Assembly: GCF_007747445.1 (NCBI RefSeq)
Contig: NZ_CP036425.1
Span: forward strand, 4,200,175 to 4,264,174
Length of the DNA: 64,000 nt
Direction: 5' to 3'
Origin: Poriferisphaera corsica
GTDB taxonomy: Bacteria > Planctomycetota > Phycisphaerae > Phycisphaerales > Phycisphaeraceae
Position 1 is the stretch's first letter. Each line of letters opens with the position of its first letter. Of this stretch, positions 33,419 to 43,135 are shown one piece after another. The position numbers and the translations under genes are program-made. The notes beneath the pieces were generated by a model that saw nothing but the letters and a program-made list of their open reading frames with translations, did no database searches and was not told the origin of the DNA.

Positions 33419-36028
33419 ATGGATATTAATAAGCTGACACAGAAGAGTCAGGAAGCGATACAGGCAGCACAAACAGAAGCGACACGGCATGGCCATGTTG
33501 AGACGGACGTCATTCATTTATTGGCAGCGCTTGTGAAACAAGAAGGTGGCTTGATACCAAGATTGTTTGAACGTCTTGGTGTTGATCAACGCCGACTAAT
33601 TGATGATATTGAAGGGGCTATCAATCGCAAGCCTAAGGTTAGTGGGCCCGGAATTGAACCTGGCAAGGTTGCTGTTTCTCAACGGTTAACTCAATTATTT
33701 GATAAAGCAGAGCAGGAAGCGAATCGACTAAAAGATGAGTATGTTTCGACTGAGCATTTATTGCTGGCTGTTCTTGATGAAAAAAACAGTGAGGAAGCGG
33801 GCTTACTTGCTAAACATAATGTAAATCGGGATGTGTTTTTAGCAGCGTTAACACAAGTACGAGGCAATCAGCGTGTTACTAGCGCAACACCTGAAGGCAC
33901 ATATGAAGCACTTGATCGGTATGGGCGTGATTTGGTTGCGGCAGCCAAGGAAGGGAAAATGGATCCCGTCATTGGTCGAGATGATGAGATACGTCGCACG
34001 ATTCGAATTTTGTCACGAAAGACGAAAAACAATCCTGTATTAATTGGTGAACCGGGAGTAGGAAAGACGGCAATTGTTGAGGGTTTGGCGCAGCGGATTG
34101 TTCGCGGCGATGTACCTGAAGGTTTGAAGAATAAAACAATCTTTTCGCTAGATCTTGGTGCGCTTGTCGCTGGTGCGAAATATCGCGGCGAATTTGAGGA
34201 ACGATTGAAAGCTGTCCTTAATGAGATCAAAGAAGCGGCGGGACAGATACTACTGTTTATTGATGAACTACATACGATTGTGGGCGCGGGAAAAACAGAA
34301 GGCGCAATGGATGCGGGGAATTTATTGAAACCAATGCTTGCTCGGGGAGAATTGCATTGTATTGGGGCGACAACACTAAACGAGTATCGCCAATATATTG
34401 AAAAGGATGCGGCGTTGGAGCGAAGATTCCAACCGGTGGTGGTTGATCCACCTACTGTTGAAGACACTGTGTCGATTCTGCGAGGTCTACGCGAAAGATT
34501 TGAAGTACATCATGGGGTTCGAATTCAGGACAATGCGCTGGTTAGTGCCGCGACATTGAGTAACCGTTACATCACAGATCGATTCTTGCCGGATAAGGCG
34601 ATAGATTTGGTTGATGAGGCATGTGCGATGATTCGGACTGAAATAGATTCCATGCCTGCAGAACTAGACGCGATTACTCGACGTGTGATGCAGCTTGAAA
34701 TCGAAGAAGCTGCCCTTAAAAAGGAAAAAGACTCAGCTTCTAAGTCTCGGTTAGATAATCTGCGTAAAGAGCTTGCTGATGCTAAACATCAGGCGGAGAC
34801 CTTACGTGCGCAATGGGAAGCCGAGAAGGGCAGTGCAGATCGACTAAAAGATTTGCGAGAACAAATCGATACGATCAAGATCCAGATACAGCAGGCTGAG
34901 CAGGCCTATGATTTAGATAAAGCTGCGGAGCTGAAATATGGCCAACTACCGGAGCTTGAAAGGGCGTTAGCCGAACTGGAAAAACATGAGGATAATGAAA
35001 CGGTAGATCAAGACGTTCTTGTTCGGGAAGAGGTTACTGAAGAAGAAATTGCTGAGATTGTCAGTAACTGGACCGGTGTTCCAGTATCAAGACTTGTTGA
35101 AACCGAGCGACAAAAATTGTTGCATTTAGACAAAGAATTACACAAGCGAGTGGTTGGTCAGGGCGAAGCAGTACAGCTTGTGGCTGATGCTGTGATTCGA
35201 GCGAGATCGGGTATAAAAGATCCTAAGCGACCAATAGGTTCGTTTATATTTCTTGGACCAACAGGTGTTGGCAAGACGGAATTAGCAAGAGCATTAGCAG
35301 AGTCACTTTTTGACAGTGAGGACAACATTGTTCGCATTGATATGAGTGAGTATATGGAGAAATTTGCGGTTTCTCGTCTGATTGGTGCGCCTCCGGGATA
35401 TGTTGGTTATGAAGAAGGCGGCCAATTAACAGAGGCTGTTAGACGAAAACCTTATAGCGTGGTTTTGTTTGATGAAATCGAAAAAGCGCACCCGGATGTG
35501 TTTAATGTGCTTTTACAGATACTTGATGATGGTCGCGTTACGGACTCACAAGGACGAACTGTTAATTTTAAGAATTGTGTCATTATCATGACAAGTAATA
35601 TTGGGGCGAACTATTTGCTGGACGATGCTGGAAGTGGTAGCGGCGAAATTAGTGATCATGCTAAAAACAGTGTTATGGCAGAAATGAGATCGCATTTCAG
35701 ACCTGAATTTCTAAATCGTGTTGACGATATCGTAATGTTCAAGCCATTGACGCTTACAGAGATTAGTAACATCGTTGATCTTTTAATCCGCGATATACGA
35801 GAGCGATTAATGGAAAGACATATTACGTTAACACTAACAGATGACGCGAAAAAATATGTTGCGGAGATGGGCTTTGATCCTGTTTATGGTGCTAGGCCAC
35901 TCAAACGTTATTTGCAGCACGAAGTTGAAACGAGACTTGGCCGCGCATTGATTGCTGGTGATGCTTCTGATGGGAATGAGATAATTATTGATGCTAATTC
36001 TGATGAGCTAGTTATCGATATCAAGTAA
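33419..36028 (+). CDS. clpB: ATP-dependent chaperone ClpB
   Basis: The 869-residue Hsp100 disaggregase solubilises aggregated proteins with DnaK and its co-chaperones. The N-domain spans residues 1-145. NBD1 has Walker [14 protein letters not shown] (about 210) and the arginine-finger and sensor regions. The coiled-coil middle domain runs from about 410 to 520 ([19 protein letters not shown] and following). NBD2 has [14 protein letters not shown] and the pore loop [13 protein letters not shown]. The long middle domain separates ClpB from ClpA/ClpC. Length is normal. AAAGGG eight bases upstream sets the start at 33419; the 16 earlier codons are untranslated leader. It is probably heat-inducible with the upstream J-protein. 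Confidence 0.97.
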   Translation: MDINKLTQKSQEAIQAAQTEATRHGHVETDVIHLLAALVKQEGGLIPRLFERLGVDQRRLIDDIEGAINRKPKVSGPGIEPGKVAVSQRLTQLFDKAEQEANRLKDEYVSTEHLLLAVLDEKNSEEAGLLAKHNVNRDVFLAALTQVRGNQRVTSATPEGTYEALDRYGRDLVAAAKEGKMDPVIGRDDEIRRTIRILSRKTKNNPVLIGEPGVGKTAIVEGLAQRIVRGDVPEGLKNKTIFSLDLGALVAGAKYRGEFEERLKAVLNEIKEAAGQILLFIDELHTIVGAGKTEGAMDAGNLLKPMLARGELHCIGATTLNEYRQYIEKDAALERRFQPVVVDPPTVEDTVSILRGLRERFEVHHGVRIQDNALVSAATLSNRYITDRFLPDKAIDLVDEACAMIRTEIDSMPAELDAITRRVMQLEIEEAALKKEKDSASKSRLDNLRKELADAKHQAETLRAQWEAEKGSADRLKDLREQIDTIKIQIQQAEQAYDLDKAAELKYGQLPELERALAELEKHEDNETVDQDVLVREEVTEEEIAEIVSNWTGVPVSRLVETERQKLLHLDKELHKRVVGQGEAVQLVADAVIRARSGIKDPKRPIGSFIFLGPTGVGKTELARALAESLFDSEDNIVRIDMSEYMEKFAVSRLIGAPPGYVGYEEGGQLTEAVRRKPYSVVLFDEIEKAHPDVFNVLLQILDDGRVTDSQGRTVNFKNCVIIMTSNIGANYLLDDAGSGSGEISDHAKNSVMAEMRSHFRPEFLNRVDDIVMFKPLTLTEISNIVDLLIRDIRERLMERHITLTLTDDAKKYVAEMGFDPVYGARPLKRYLQHEVETRLGRALIAGDASDGNEIIIDANSDELVIDIK

Positions 36029-36055
36029 ATACTGTATCTATATAATCTATATACT

Positions 36056-36084
36056 GAGGGGAGCATAAGATCGCTCCCTTTTTG
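36056..36084 (+). terminator. Rho-independent terminator after clpB
   Basis: GGGAGC (36059-36064) pairs perfectly with GCTCCC (36073-36078) and is followed by TTTTT. Confidence 0.85.
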
Positions 36085-36206
36085 GTTAGTCTATTTGATC
36101 TAGCTGTAAAATTTAGAAATTGCTTCATCGCAGATTACATATCGCCGATAACTTGGGTGTCTAATTAATTTGACTAGCTGTATATTTGGTGATGGGAGAA
36201 GCAATA

Positions 36207-36962
36207 ATGAAAATATTTTTTATATCTGCCGCGATCAGTATGATGGGTACAGGTATAGTAATAGGTGCTGAATACTCGAACGATTTTTCGGGTATATCGA
36301 CAACTTCATATACATCAAATCCTGATTTGAATAGTTTCTCAAACCGCTTTGATTCATGGGGTGTATATGGTTCGGGTGAAGGGTCTTCAAGGCTCACCGA
36401 TGAAACGGCTACAGGTGGCAGCGAGGGTGTTGTTGATGCAGCTGTTGAAGGTCAGTTTTTTGGCTTGGTTGATACATACAATCCAGAACACAAGGCTGAT
36501 GTGAGTATCACTTTTGAAATTAATTTGGATCGTGCGGAGTATTATCAGGTCTCGATTGATATGGGTGCGTACGGGCTTTTTGAAGATACTGACTCTGATC
36601 ACATCTTGTGGACATATCGGTTTGGTAATGGCGAAGAGAAAGTGATTTTTAATCTAAAGCCATCTACCGAACATACGGTTCAATATCAATTTGCTTCTGG
36701 AAGTGTTGTTGAGTCTGACAGGCCATTAGTTTTCAAGCAAGCTGATGTGTACCACAATACAAGTCTCAGCAATGGACTATCTACATACCGTTCTAACTTT
36801 GATGGTGAAGAAGGTACGCTATATATCACCATGAAGGGAAGAATTGATGGTTCAAAAGAAGCGTATGTTTTTGACAATCTTAAGGTCGCAAGTTTTATCC
36901 CTGAGCCTGGCAGTTTTCTGCTGATACTAGTGGGCCTACTTGGTGTATCAAAAAGAGACTAA
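36207..36962 (+). CDS. PEP-CTERM sorting-domain protein
   Basis: The 251-residue secreted protein has a signal peptide (MKIFFISAAISMMGTG.., cleaved near IGA). A beta-sandwich-like body follows with a Ser/Gly-rich start (DFSGISTTSYTSNPD), TFEINLDRAEYYQVSIDMG and YVFDNLKVASF. The tail IPEPGSFLLILVGLLGVSKRD-like segment has PEP, a hydrophobic stretch and basic end for exosortase recognition. The ligand is unknown; the domain may bind carbohydrate. GGGAGAA six bases upstream of the ATG at 36207 sets the start. Confidence 0.85.
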   Translation: MKIFFISAAISMMGTGIVIGAEYSNDFSGISTTSYTSNPDLNSFSNRFDSWGVYGSGEGSSRLTDETATGGSEGVVDAAVEGQFFGLVDTYNPEHKADVSITFEINLDRAEYYQVSIDMGAYGLFEDTDSDHILWTYRFGNGEEKVIFNLKPSTEHTVQYQFASGSVVESDRPLVFKQADVYHNTSLSNGLSTYRSNFDGEEGTLYITMKGRIDGSKEAYVFDNLKVASFIPEPGSFLLILVGLLGVSKRD

Positions 36963-37105
36963 TCGATATTTGCGAAATAATTCATTTTCTTAAATGTATT
37001 GATATATATTTTTGATCCTTAAAATTAACTAAATTTAAGCATTGATGGGATGGAAGCGTTTTACTTATTTTGTTAACATGCGTTCATTCAGTCGAAACAA
37101 TGTTC

Positions 37106-37138
37106 GGGATAGGCAGTAAGTAAGCCTATCTTTTTTAT
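37106..37138 (+). terminator. Rho-independent terminator
   Basis: The perfect stem GATAGGC / GCCTATC (37108-37114 with 37124-37130) is followed by six T. It lies 145 bases after the PEP-CTERM gene, so either that mRNA has a long 3' end or a short RNA ends here. The rest of 36963-37349 shows no gene. Confidence 0.8.
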
Positions 37139-37349
37139 TGAACAATTGTCGCGTTATTTACAAATGCAAGTCGACTGACTCATATCTCCGGCACATGGGC
37201 TTGAAAAGCTGATTGAGATGTTGGAATTTAGCTTATAAGCATAATCAACCATTCAGCGTTTTGATAATGGATATTAAACCCGTCGACTCTTGGGAAGACG
37301 ATGTGTGTACGTTTGCATACAAGTTGTACGGGCAAACTGGTGAGACGTA

Positions 37350-38330
37350 ATGATGAAAGATTTAAGAAAAGCAAGAGAAAGATTTGGTTTTACGCTGATC
37401 GAATTGCTTGTTGTCATTTCGATTATTGCATTGCTTATCGGCATCTTGCTTCCGGCATTGGGAGCAGCACGCCAAACAGCACAGAAGGCGGTTTGTCTTG
37501 CAAACCTGCGCAGCTCTGGTCAAGGCTTGGCGATTTATGGCTCGAGCAATCGTGACTGGACGCCGGGCCCTAACACAAGTGGATTCCACTTGAATGACGG
37601 CAGTTTCGATGATGGCGAAGATAATGGCTCTACTGCCCCCATTCAGAACTTTGACTGGATTTCTCCCACGATGGGTGAATCAATTGGTTTGTCCGATGAT
37701 GCGGCGACCCGCATGGAAGACATCTTTACTAACAGCTTCCGCTGCCCAGCCAACGATTCGACATACGACTCGCAGTATGGTTCGGGGATCACGCCACCAA
37801 ACGGAGTGACAGACCTGCTTATCAACAGCTACTCAGCGATTAACCAATTCATGTTAATCAAGAGCAATGCTGGGGATAACAAAGTTTACACTGCTTGGTG
37901 GGTGGAAGATGTCGTCGAGATCCCGGATAACTTTGACAGTCGTCAAGATTTGGTTGGTAATGCGTCCTCAAAGGTTTGGACGCTTGATGGCGCTCGGTAT
38001 CTTGATAACAACAAAGGCACTGTGACATTCAACGCTCACCCACGTCAATATAGTGGCGGCAACTACGGCACCTGGGGTCCCGCTTTAGGGAATGTTGTAA
38101 GAACAGGTAATCCTTACAAACTCACAACGGAGCAGGATAAACAGAACGCGGAGCGTTTATCTTACCGTCACAACGGCAGTCTTAATGCCAGCTTCTTTGA
38201 TGGTCATGCGGAATCTATGGATCAAACGGAAGCTCAACGTGTTGAGCACTACTTCCCAAGCGGCTCAGTCGTACGCGATGCTGCTGCACTTAATGACGAC
38301 TCTGTTGAAAACGGAATGCGTATCAACTAA
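37350..38330 (+). CDS. Type II secretion/pilin-like prepilin, paralog A
   Basis: The 326-residue protein has the leader MMKDLRKARERFG, then [19 protein letters not shown]. PilD-type peptidase should cut after Gly, and the helix packs in a pseudopilus. Conserved cysteines flank CLANLRSSGQGLAIY, and the C-terminal H-x9-DG motif appears as RHNGSLNASFFDGHAESM. This is the usual planctomycete DUF1559-like architecture, but the role of the large C-terminal domain is not known. It is a tandem paralog of the next gene (shared DWISPTMG/DWISPAMG, GLSDDA, NSYSA, VENG end). A terminator lies behind it. Confidence 0.88.
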   Translation: MMKDLRKARERFGFTLIELLVVISIIALLIGILLPALGAARQTAQKAVCLANLRSSGQGLAIYGSSNRDWTPGPNTSGFHLNDGSFDDGEDNGSTAPIQNFDWISPTMGESIGLSDDAATRMEDIFTNSFRCPANDSTYDSQYGSGITPPNGVTDLLINSYSAINQFMLIKSNAGDNKVYTAWWVEDVVEIPDNFDSRQDLVGNASSKVWTLDGARYLDNNKGTVTFNAHPRQYSGGNYGTWGPALGNVVRTGNPYKLTTEQDKQNAERLSYRHNGSLNASFFDGHAESMDQTEAQRVEHYFPSGSVVRDAAALNDDSVENGMRIN

Positions 38331-38401
38331 ACCTGTTTAGTTAGCAGGGTCGGTATATGTTAGGTGAAACAATACTGATTTAAAACGGAATAATCTCTCA
38401 C

Positions 38402-38436
38402 CAGGCTCGAACGTCATGTTCGGGCTTTTTTTTGGT
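38402..38436 (+). terminator. Rho-independent terminator
   Basis: The stem GCTCGAAC / GTTCGGGC (with a G-T pair) has a five-base loop and is followed by eight T. It separates the two prepilin genes. Confidence 0.8.
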
Positions 38437-38546
38437 CATCATTTCGTGTAAAATTGTCAGGTACGGCGCATTTTATTATTCATGCGCATCAGCAACTGGT
38501 GAGTAGATTAGACATCTCCAAATGCCCAATGGGCGAAGGAAAAACA

Positions 38547-39515
38547 ATGAGAGATTCCAGCAACCTGGTTCCAGGTGGTGAAAGCTTCAAGCGCGCATTT
38601 ACGCTGATCGAATTGCTCGTGGTCATTTCAATTATTGCTTTATTGATCGGCATTCTATTACCCGCACTGGGGGCAGCTCGAAAGACAGCGCAAAGTGCTG
38701 CATGTCTTTCAAATCTTCGTAGCTCTGGCCAAGGTGTTGCGATTTACGCCACGGACAATCGTGATTGGTTGCCAGGCCCTAATTCAAGTGGTGCTCACCT
38801 CAACGATAATACTTACGACAATGGTGAAGAAAACGGCTCAAGCGCAGCACTGCAAAACTTTGACTGGATTTCTCCTGCAATGGGATCATTAATTGGTCTT
38901 TCAGATGACGCGGACGAAAGATTGAAGGATATTTTCCTGAATAACTTCCGTTGCCCAAGTAATGATGTCACATATGACTTCCAGTTCGGTGGAGGCACAG
39001 CCGGTGATCTAGTAACTAATAGTTACTCTGCCATGACACCTTTTATGGCATCTAGAGAGTTTTTCGTCGACCAAGGCAGGTCATGGGTGTTAGCTGTCGT
39101 TGACATGCCTGATCAGTACGATGCAAGATTAGACTTAGTCGGCAGCGCTACTGAAAAAGTTTGGGCGATGGATGGATCAAGATACGTAGATGCTTCTAAC
39201 GGTGAAATTTCATTCAACGCATTTCCCAAGCAGAAAGATGGTGGTAATTTCGCTAGTTGGGGTCCTGGCTTATCACGTTTAGTGCGTAATGGTAATCCAT
39301 ATAAACGTGAAAACGAAACGCAGATTAAAAATTCCGAAATACATGCTTACCGTCACAATGGCGCATTAAATGCATCATTTCTTGATGGACACGCATCCAG
39401 CATGCAGGTTGAGGAATCCCAAAAAATTCATCATTATTTTCCAGGTGGATCAATTGTCAAAAACACATCACAATTGCTAGATCAAGATGTTGAAAATGGA
39501 GATATTATTCGGTAA
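38547..39515 (+). CDS. Type II secretion/pilin-like prepilin, paralog B
   Basis: This 322-residue paralog of the preceding gene begins MRDSSNLVPGGESFKRA, followed by [18 protein letters not shown], so the residue before the cleavage site is Ala instead of Gly. CLSNLRSSGQGVAIYATDNRDW and the RHNGALNASFLDGHASSM motif are conserved. The ATG at 38547 has GAAGGA six bases upstream; the open frame reaches back to 38454 through the terminator region. Each of the two genes has its own terminator. Confidence 0.88.
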   Translation: MRDSSNLVPGGESFKRAFTLIELLVVISIIALLIGILLPALGAARKTAQSAACLSNLRSSGQGVAIYATDNRDWLPGPNSSGAHLNDNTYDNGEENGSSAALQNFDWISPAMGSLIGLSDDADERLKDIFLNNFRCPSNDVTYDFQFGGGTAGDLVTNSYSAMTPFMASREFFVDQGRSWVLAVVDMPDQYDARLDLVGSATEKVWAMDGSRYVDASNGEISFNAFPKQKDGGNFASWGPGLSRLVRNGNPYKRENETQIKNSEIHAYRHNGALNASFLDGHASSMQVEESQKIHHYFPGGSIVKNTSQLLDQDVENGDIIR

Positions 39516-39539
39516 TCACTATAAAACAAGCACAATAAA

Positions 39540-39568
39540 AAAGACCGCTTAATTGCGGTCTTTTTTAT
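39540..39568. terminator. Bidirectional terminator
   Basis: The perfect stem AAGACCGC / GCGGTCTT (39541-39548 with 39555-39562) has T-rich tails on both strands. It sits between the convergent prepilin (+) and ParA-fusion (-) genes. Confidence 0.85.
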
Positions 39569-39584
39569 TGTATTAATGTTTAAT

Positions 39585-40937
39585 TCAAACCGTCGCAGGT
39601 GCTGCGACTTGATCGTAGAGTGCGACATTGTTGAGTTCACCATATGGGTTGGTTTCAACAATATCGTTGTGGGGATCTTGTTTCCACTCACCATCAAAAA
39701 CGAGTCGATAGCGGTAGCGACCGGGTGGTACTTTCACAACTGCTTGCCAAATGCCGAGATTCTTATCACGAGACATTGGCGTTTGCGATGGATTCCAATC
39801 GTTAAAATCTGCAGCAATTGCAACATTACCTGCAATGTCACCTGGCTGTACAAAAAGAAGCCCACGGGATGTAGAACGAACGCCATAAATCCGTGCGAGT
39901 TTTGCTTTTAATCGATCTTGATTTGAATCTTGGCTTGGCTGGCTATAATCCGGCTCAGGGATCGGAGCAACACGCGGTACAATTTGCTCTGCTTCCATAT
40001 CCGGGTCTTTGTTTAGTTTACCTGTGATCGCATTGGTACGAGCAGTCAACGCTTTCGCACGTTCAACTAATTCAGCAGCGCGACTAAGCGCGGGATTACT
40101 TGATGGGGCAGCGGTAATTGGATCGGCAAAAGCTTCCCCCCGCTCGGTGACAAAGACATCAGTTCGAGGTTTGGGTGGGTTTTCAAGAAGCCATGCCGCA
40201 AGTCTTTCGAAGTCCTGCATGCCACGAGATGCCGCATCGTACTCAGTAATCGGCTGTCCAAAAGAGGCAGCCTCCTTGAGCTTGCTGTTGAAGTTGATGA
40301 CGACAGGTAATAACTGATCATCAAACTGCTTCTTCAACTCAGATAAAATCTCGCGAGCCAATTTGGTACGAACATCGTACATCGTTGCGAGCACTTTGAA
40401 GCGAACTTGATGGCCAGCTCTACGTGCAAGCATTTGGATGGTTTGTTCCTGCTTAATCGACCCTTGCATCGCAAAGTAGCCGGTTTCAACGGGAATCAAT
40501 ACCTCATCAGCAGCACGTAGTGCATTAAATGTCAACAAACCGATTGAAGGTGGACAGTCAATGATGCAGAATTCGTATTTATCCTGCACGGTTGAAAGTA
40601 CTTGAACCAAACGTCTGTCGCGGTCATGTGCGGATGCTAGTTGTTGTTCAATACCAGCGAGAGCCATCGTGCTCGGCGCTAAATCGAAGTTTCTAGCGAT
40701 CTGCCACACCACGTCTGCAAATGCGATTGAGCCGTCCATGCCTGCTCGAAGAATGTCGGGCATGCCCCGATCAATCTGAGCATCTGGAACAGCCAACCCT
40801 AAAGCACAATGTGACTGCGGGTCCATGTCGACAAGCAAAGTGCGACGTCCCTTAGCTGCTAATGTTGCAGCAAGGTTAATCGAACAAGTCGTCTTCCCAC
40901 AGCCACCCTTTTGATTAATGATTGCGATTGTACGCAC
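39585..40937 (-). CDS. ParA-family ATPase fused to a CBM48/AMPK-beta-like domain
   Basis: The 450-residue protein begins with a complete ParA/MinD ATPase: MRTIAIINQKGGCGKTTCS (deviant Walker A), LLVDMDPQSH, IIDCPPSIGLLT and the switch regions, to about residue 250. A linker (about 255-360) leads to a C-terminal domain, GNVAIAADFNDWNPSQTPM to RYRYRLVFDGEWKQDPHND, ending in NPYGELNNV. This is the hallmark of glycogen-binding CBM48/isoamylase-early-set domains. GTG start, with AAAGGG upstream. No parB gene is next to it, so it is not an ordinary partition gene. It could position polysaccharide or another cargo; the function is inferred. Confidence 0.9.
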   Translation of the reverse strand: MRTIAIINQKGGCGKTTCSINLAATLAAKGRRTLLVDMDPQSHCALGLAVPDAQIDRGMPDILRAGMDGSIAFADVVWQIARNFDLAPSTMALAGIEQQLASAHDRDRRLVQVLSTVQDKYEFCIIDCPPSIGLLTFNALRAADEVLIPVETGYFAMQGSIKQEQTIQMLARRAGHQVRFKVLATMYDVRTKLAREILSELKKQFDDQLLPVVINFNSKLKEAASFGQPITEYDAASRGMQDFERLAAWLLENPPKPRTDVFVTERGEAFADPITAAPSSNPALSRAAELVERAKALTARTNAITGKLNKDPDMEAEQIVPRVAPIPEPDYSQPSQDSNQDRLKAKLARIYGVRSTSRGLLFVQPGDIAGNVAIAADFNDWNPSQTPMSRDKNLGIWQAVVKVPPGRYRYRLVFDGEWKQDPHNDIVETNPYGELNNVALYDQVAAPATV

Positions 40938-41304
40938 AACTCAGCCCTTTCGTCCCTGAAAACGACTGGCTGGCTCCAGCATGATTACCCCTGGTCAAAT
41001 CTGGACCCAAACTGCGGATTGCAGTTACTTGAGCGTCATCAGACGATCATCTGAGCACACAAATAAAGTGACTGGAACATCCAGTCTCTAAAGCAGTTAT
41101 CGGGACATGCCCAAAAAAAACCTTAAAAGTTGATGAAGAAATGCAGGAATTCACATTCCGTATTCATTTCTTAACCTAAATTAACATATTTTATCGCCCT
41201 TTATAGTATTCTTGCTATCAATTCAACGCGGACACTACGAACTCATATGCGCGTACATCGTTCACTTCTAGCCCTACAAGCGTCAGCCGATTACAATCCA
41301 GTAC
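40938..41304 (+). other. Gene-free divergent promoter region
   Basis: Divergent region between the ParA-fusion (-) and Maf (+) genes. It holds the ribosome site AAAGGG of the ParA gene and AT-rich stretches near 41180-41215 with TATAGT- and TATTCT-like -10 candidates toward maf. No further gene is seen. Confidence 0.4.
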
Positions 41305-41958
41305 ATGAATTTCCATGCTGATACACAAACACGTCTCATTCTCGCAAGCCGATCACCTCGCCGAGCAGAATTACTTCGCGATGCTGGTTTGAGTATCGAA
41401 CAGATCGAATCGCCCTTTGTAGATCCGCTGCAACCGAATCTGGCGGAATTCGATACAGCCATCGAACTTGCCGCAGCCTTAGCGATGGAAAAAGCGAAAG
41501 CTTTGGCCCCTGAGATTGAGGGCAAGGCTGTGATCATCGCTGCAGATACGATATGTGTAGATACTGAAAACCAGTTGATCGGCACACCCTGTAGCCGAGA
41601 CGATGCATCAGACATGATCAAAACTTTTCGCAGCGCTATTCATTACGTCGTGACCGGAGCAGTCGTATTAGCGGTTGATGCGGAACAGCAAAACGACGAT
41701 GGTGATTATGCTCGCCCAATCGCGATGACACCTTTTGCAGACGAAGCGATTGTCATGCTCGGGCATATAGAGGATGCAGAGATTGAACGCTACCTCGACC
41801 TAGATACATGGAAAGGCAAGGCAGGTGGCTACAACCTTACTGAACGTCAAGCGGCCGGTTGGCCGATTGTTGTTAACGGTGACCCAACCACGGTAGTTGG
41901 ACTTCCAATTGAGAAAACGATGCTTGCACTAAAGAAGTACAATATCAAACCCATTTAG
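41305..41958 (+). CDS. maf: Maf family nucleotide pyrophosphatase
   Basis: The 217-residue protein matches the Maf (Maf/YhdE-like) nucleoside triphosphate pyrophosphatases, which remove non-canonical nucleotides such as modified pyrimidine triphosphates. RLILASRSPRRAELLRDAGL (10-29) is the phosphate loop; VIIAADTICVD and YLDLDTWKGKAGGYNLTE contain catalytic Asp/Glu and Lys residues, and VVNGDPTTVVGLPI is the family end. The codon before 10 lacks a clear ribosome site. Subfamily substrate specificity is not decided. It is followed by lpxK 40 bases on. Confidence 0.92.
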   Translation: MNFHADTQTRLILASRSPRRAELLRDAGLSIEQIESPFVDPLQPNLAEFDTAIELAAALAMEKAKALAPEIEGKAVIIAADTICVDTENQLIGTPCSRDDASDMIKTFRSAIHYVVTGAVVLAVDAEQQNDDGDYARPIAMTPFADEAIVMLGHIEDAEIERYLDLDTWKGKAGGYNLTERQAAGWPIVVNGDPTTVVGLPIEKTMLALKKYNIKPI

Positions 41959-41998
41959 ACACTCACATTCCTCACGGTTATTCGTAAAATACAACGAT

Positions 41999-43060
41999 AT
42001 GAAAGAGCAAGACATCATCAAAATTATGTCAGGCGAAGATCAATCATTCGTTGGCAAAGGGATGCGATGTGTAATGCGCTCTATAGAGCCTATCTATAGC
42101 ATGGCAATGACATGCCGCAACAAAATGTTCGATCATGGCATTCGGCAACAACATGATCTTGGACGACCAACAATCTCGATTGGCAATATTACAACGGGCG
42201 GCACAGGCAAAACACCATTTGTTACGATGCTCGCCGAACATCTAATTAAGCTTGGGCATCGACCTGCAATCCTCATGCGCGGCTACCACAGTGATGATTC
42301 CGGCTCAGATGAAGCAATGGTCTACCGTAACATACTAGGTAACAAAGTCGTCGTAGAAGCCAACCCCTCACGCATCAAGGGAGCAAAAACAGTCCTGCTC
42401 AATCATCCCGAAACATCCGTATTCATTCTTGATGACGGATTTCAGCATCGAACCGCTTCACGTCAGCTTGATATTGTATTAATTGACGCAACACAACCAT
42501 TTGGGCATAAACACGTCATACCCCGAGGCTTGCTTCGAGAATCTATAAGTTCACTTAAGCGTGCTGATTTGATTGTGCTTACCAGATCTGATCAGGTACA
42601 AAATCAAGAGATTAAATATATCAATCAAACGCTCACCCAAATTACAGATCAACAATCATTCATAAAAACGAAGCACGCTTGGACTCATTTTTTGAACAAT
42701 GATGATCAGATCGTACCACTTAATCAAGTTTCTACTTTGAATGTTTTAGCTATCACGGGCATTGGTAATCCCAATGCGTTTCGGTCGACTTTGGAGCGGC
42801 ACGTAAAAAGTATCATTCATTTCAAAGCAATGCCTGATCACCATCAATATACCAACGACGATGTGTCTACAATACTCGCACAAGCAAAATCGAATTCATC
42901 TGATGCTTTAATAATGACTGAAAAAGATTACGTAAAATTTAAACCACTTATTGCAGATCATAATAACACGATGGTGAAAATTCTTCGTCCCAATCTAGCA
43001 ATTCAATTTCTTGAAAATAAAAACATTTTCTATAATCATGTTGGTAATATTTTTCAGTAA
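41999..43060 (+). CDS. lpxK: Tetraacyldisaccharide 4'-kinase (lipid A)
   Basis: The 353-residue kinase phosphorylates the 4' position of the lipid A disaccharide at the inner membrane. PTISIGNITTGGTGKTPFV carries the P-loop. GYHSDDSGSDEAMVY and TSVFILDDGFQHR (catalytic region) are diagnostic, and VIPRGLLRE, DLIVLTRSDQ and MTEKDYVKF are also standard. The presence of LpxK indicates a Gram-negative-type outer membrane with lipid A. The N-terminal membrane-binding helix is represented by residues 17-40. Close to maf, probably cotranscribed. Confidence 0.95.
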   Translation: MKEQDIIKIMSGEDQSFVGKGMRCVMRSIEPIYSMAMTCRNKMFDHGIRQQHDLGRPTISIGNITTGGTGKTPFVTMLAEHLIKLGHRPAILMRGYHSDDSGSDEAMVYRNILGNKVVVEANPSRIKGAKTVLLNHPETSVFILDDGFQHRTASRQLDIVLIDATQPFGHKHVIPRGLLRESISSLKRADLIVLTRSDQVQNQEIKYINQTLTQITDQQSFIKTKHAWTHFLNNDDQIVPLNQVSTLNVLAITGIGNPNAFRSTLERHVKSIIHFKAMPDHHQYTNDDVSTILAQAKSNSSDALIMTEKDYVKFKPLIADHNNTMVKILRPNLAIQFLENKNIFYNHVGNIFQ

Positions 43061-43135
43061 TATGTCATGCAGCATCACATTTCCTTACCTAATCTGAAAA
43101 ACAACCTAAGGTATAGATTGAGAATGATTGTGTGT

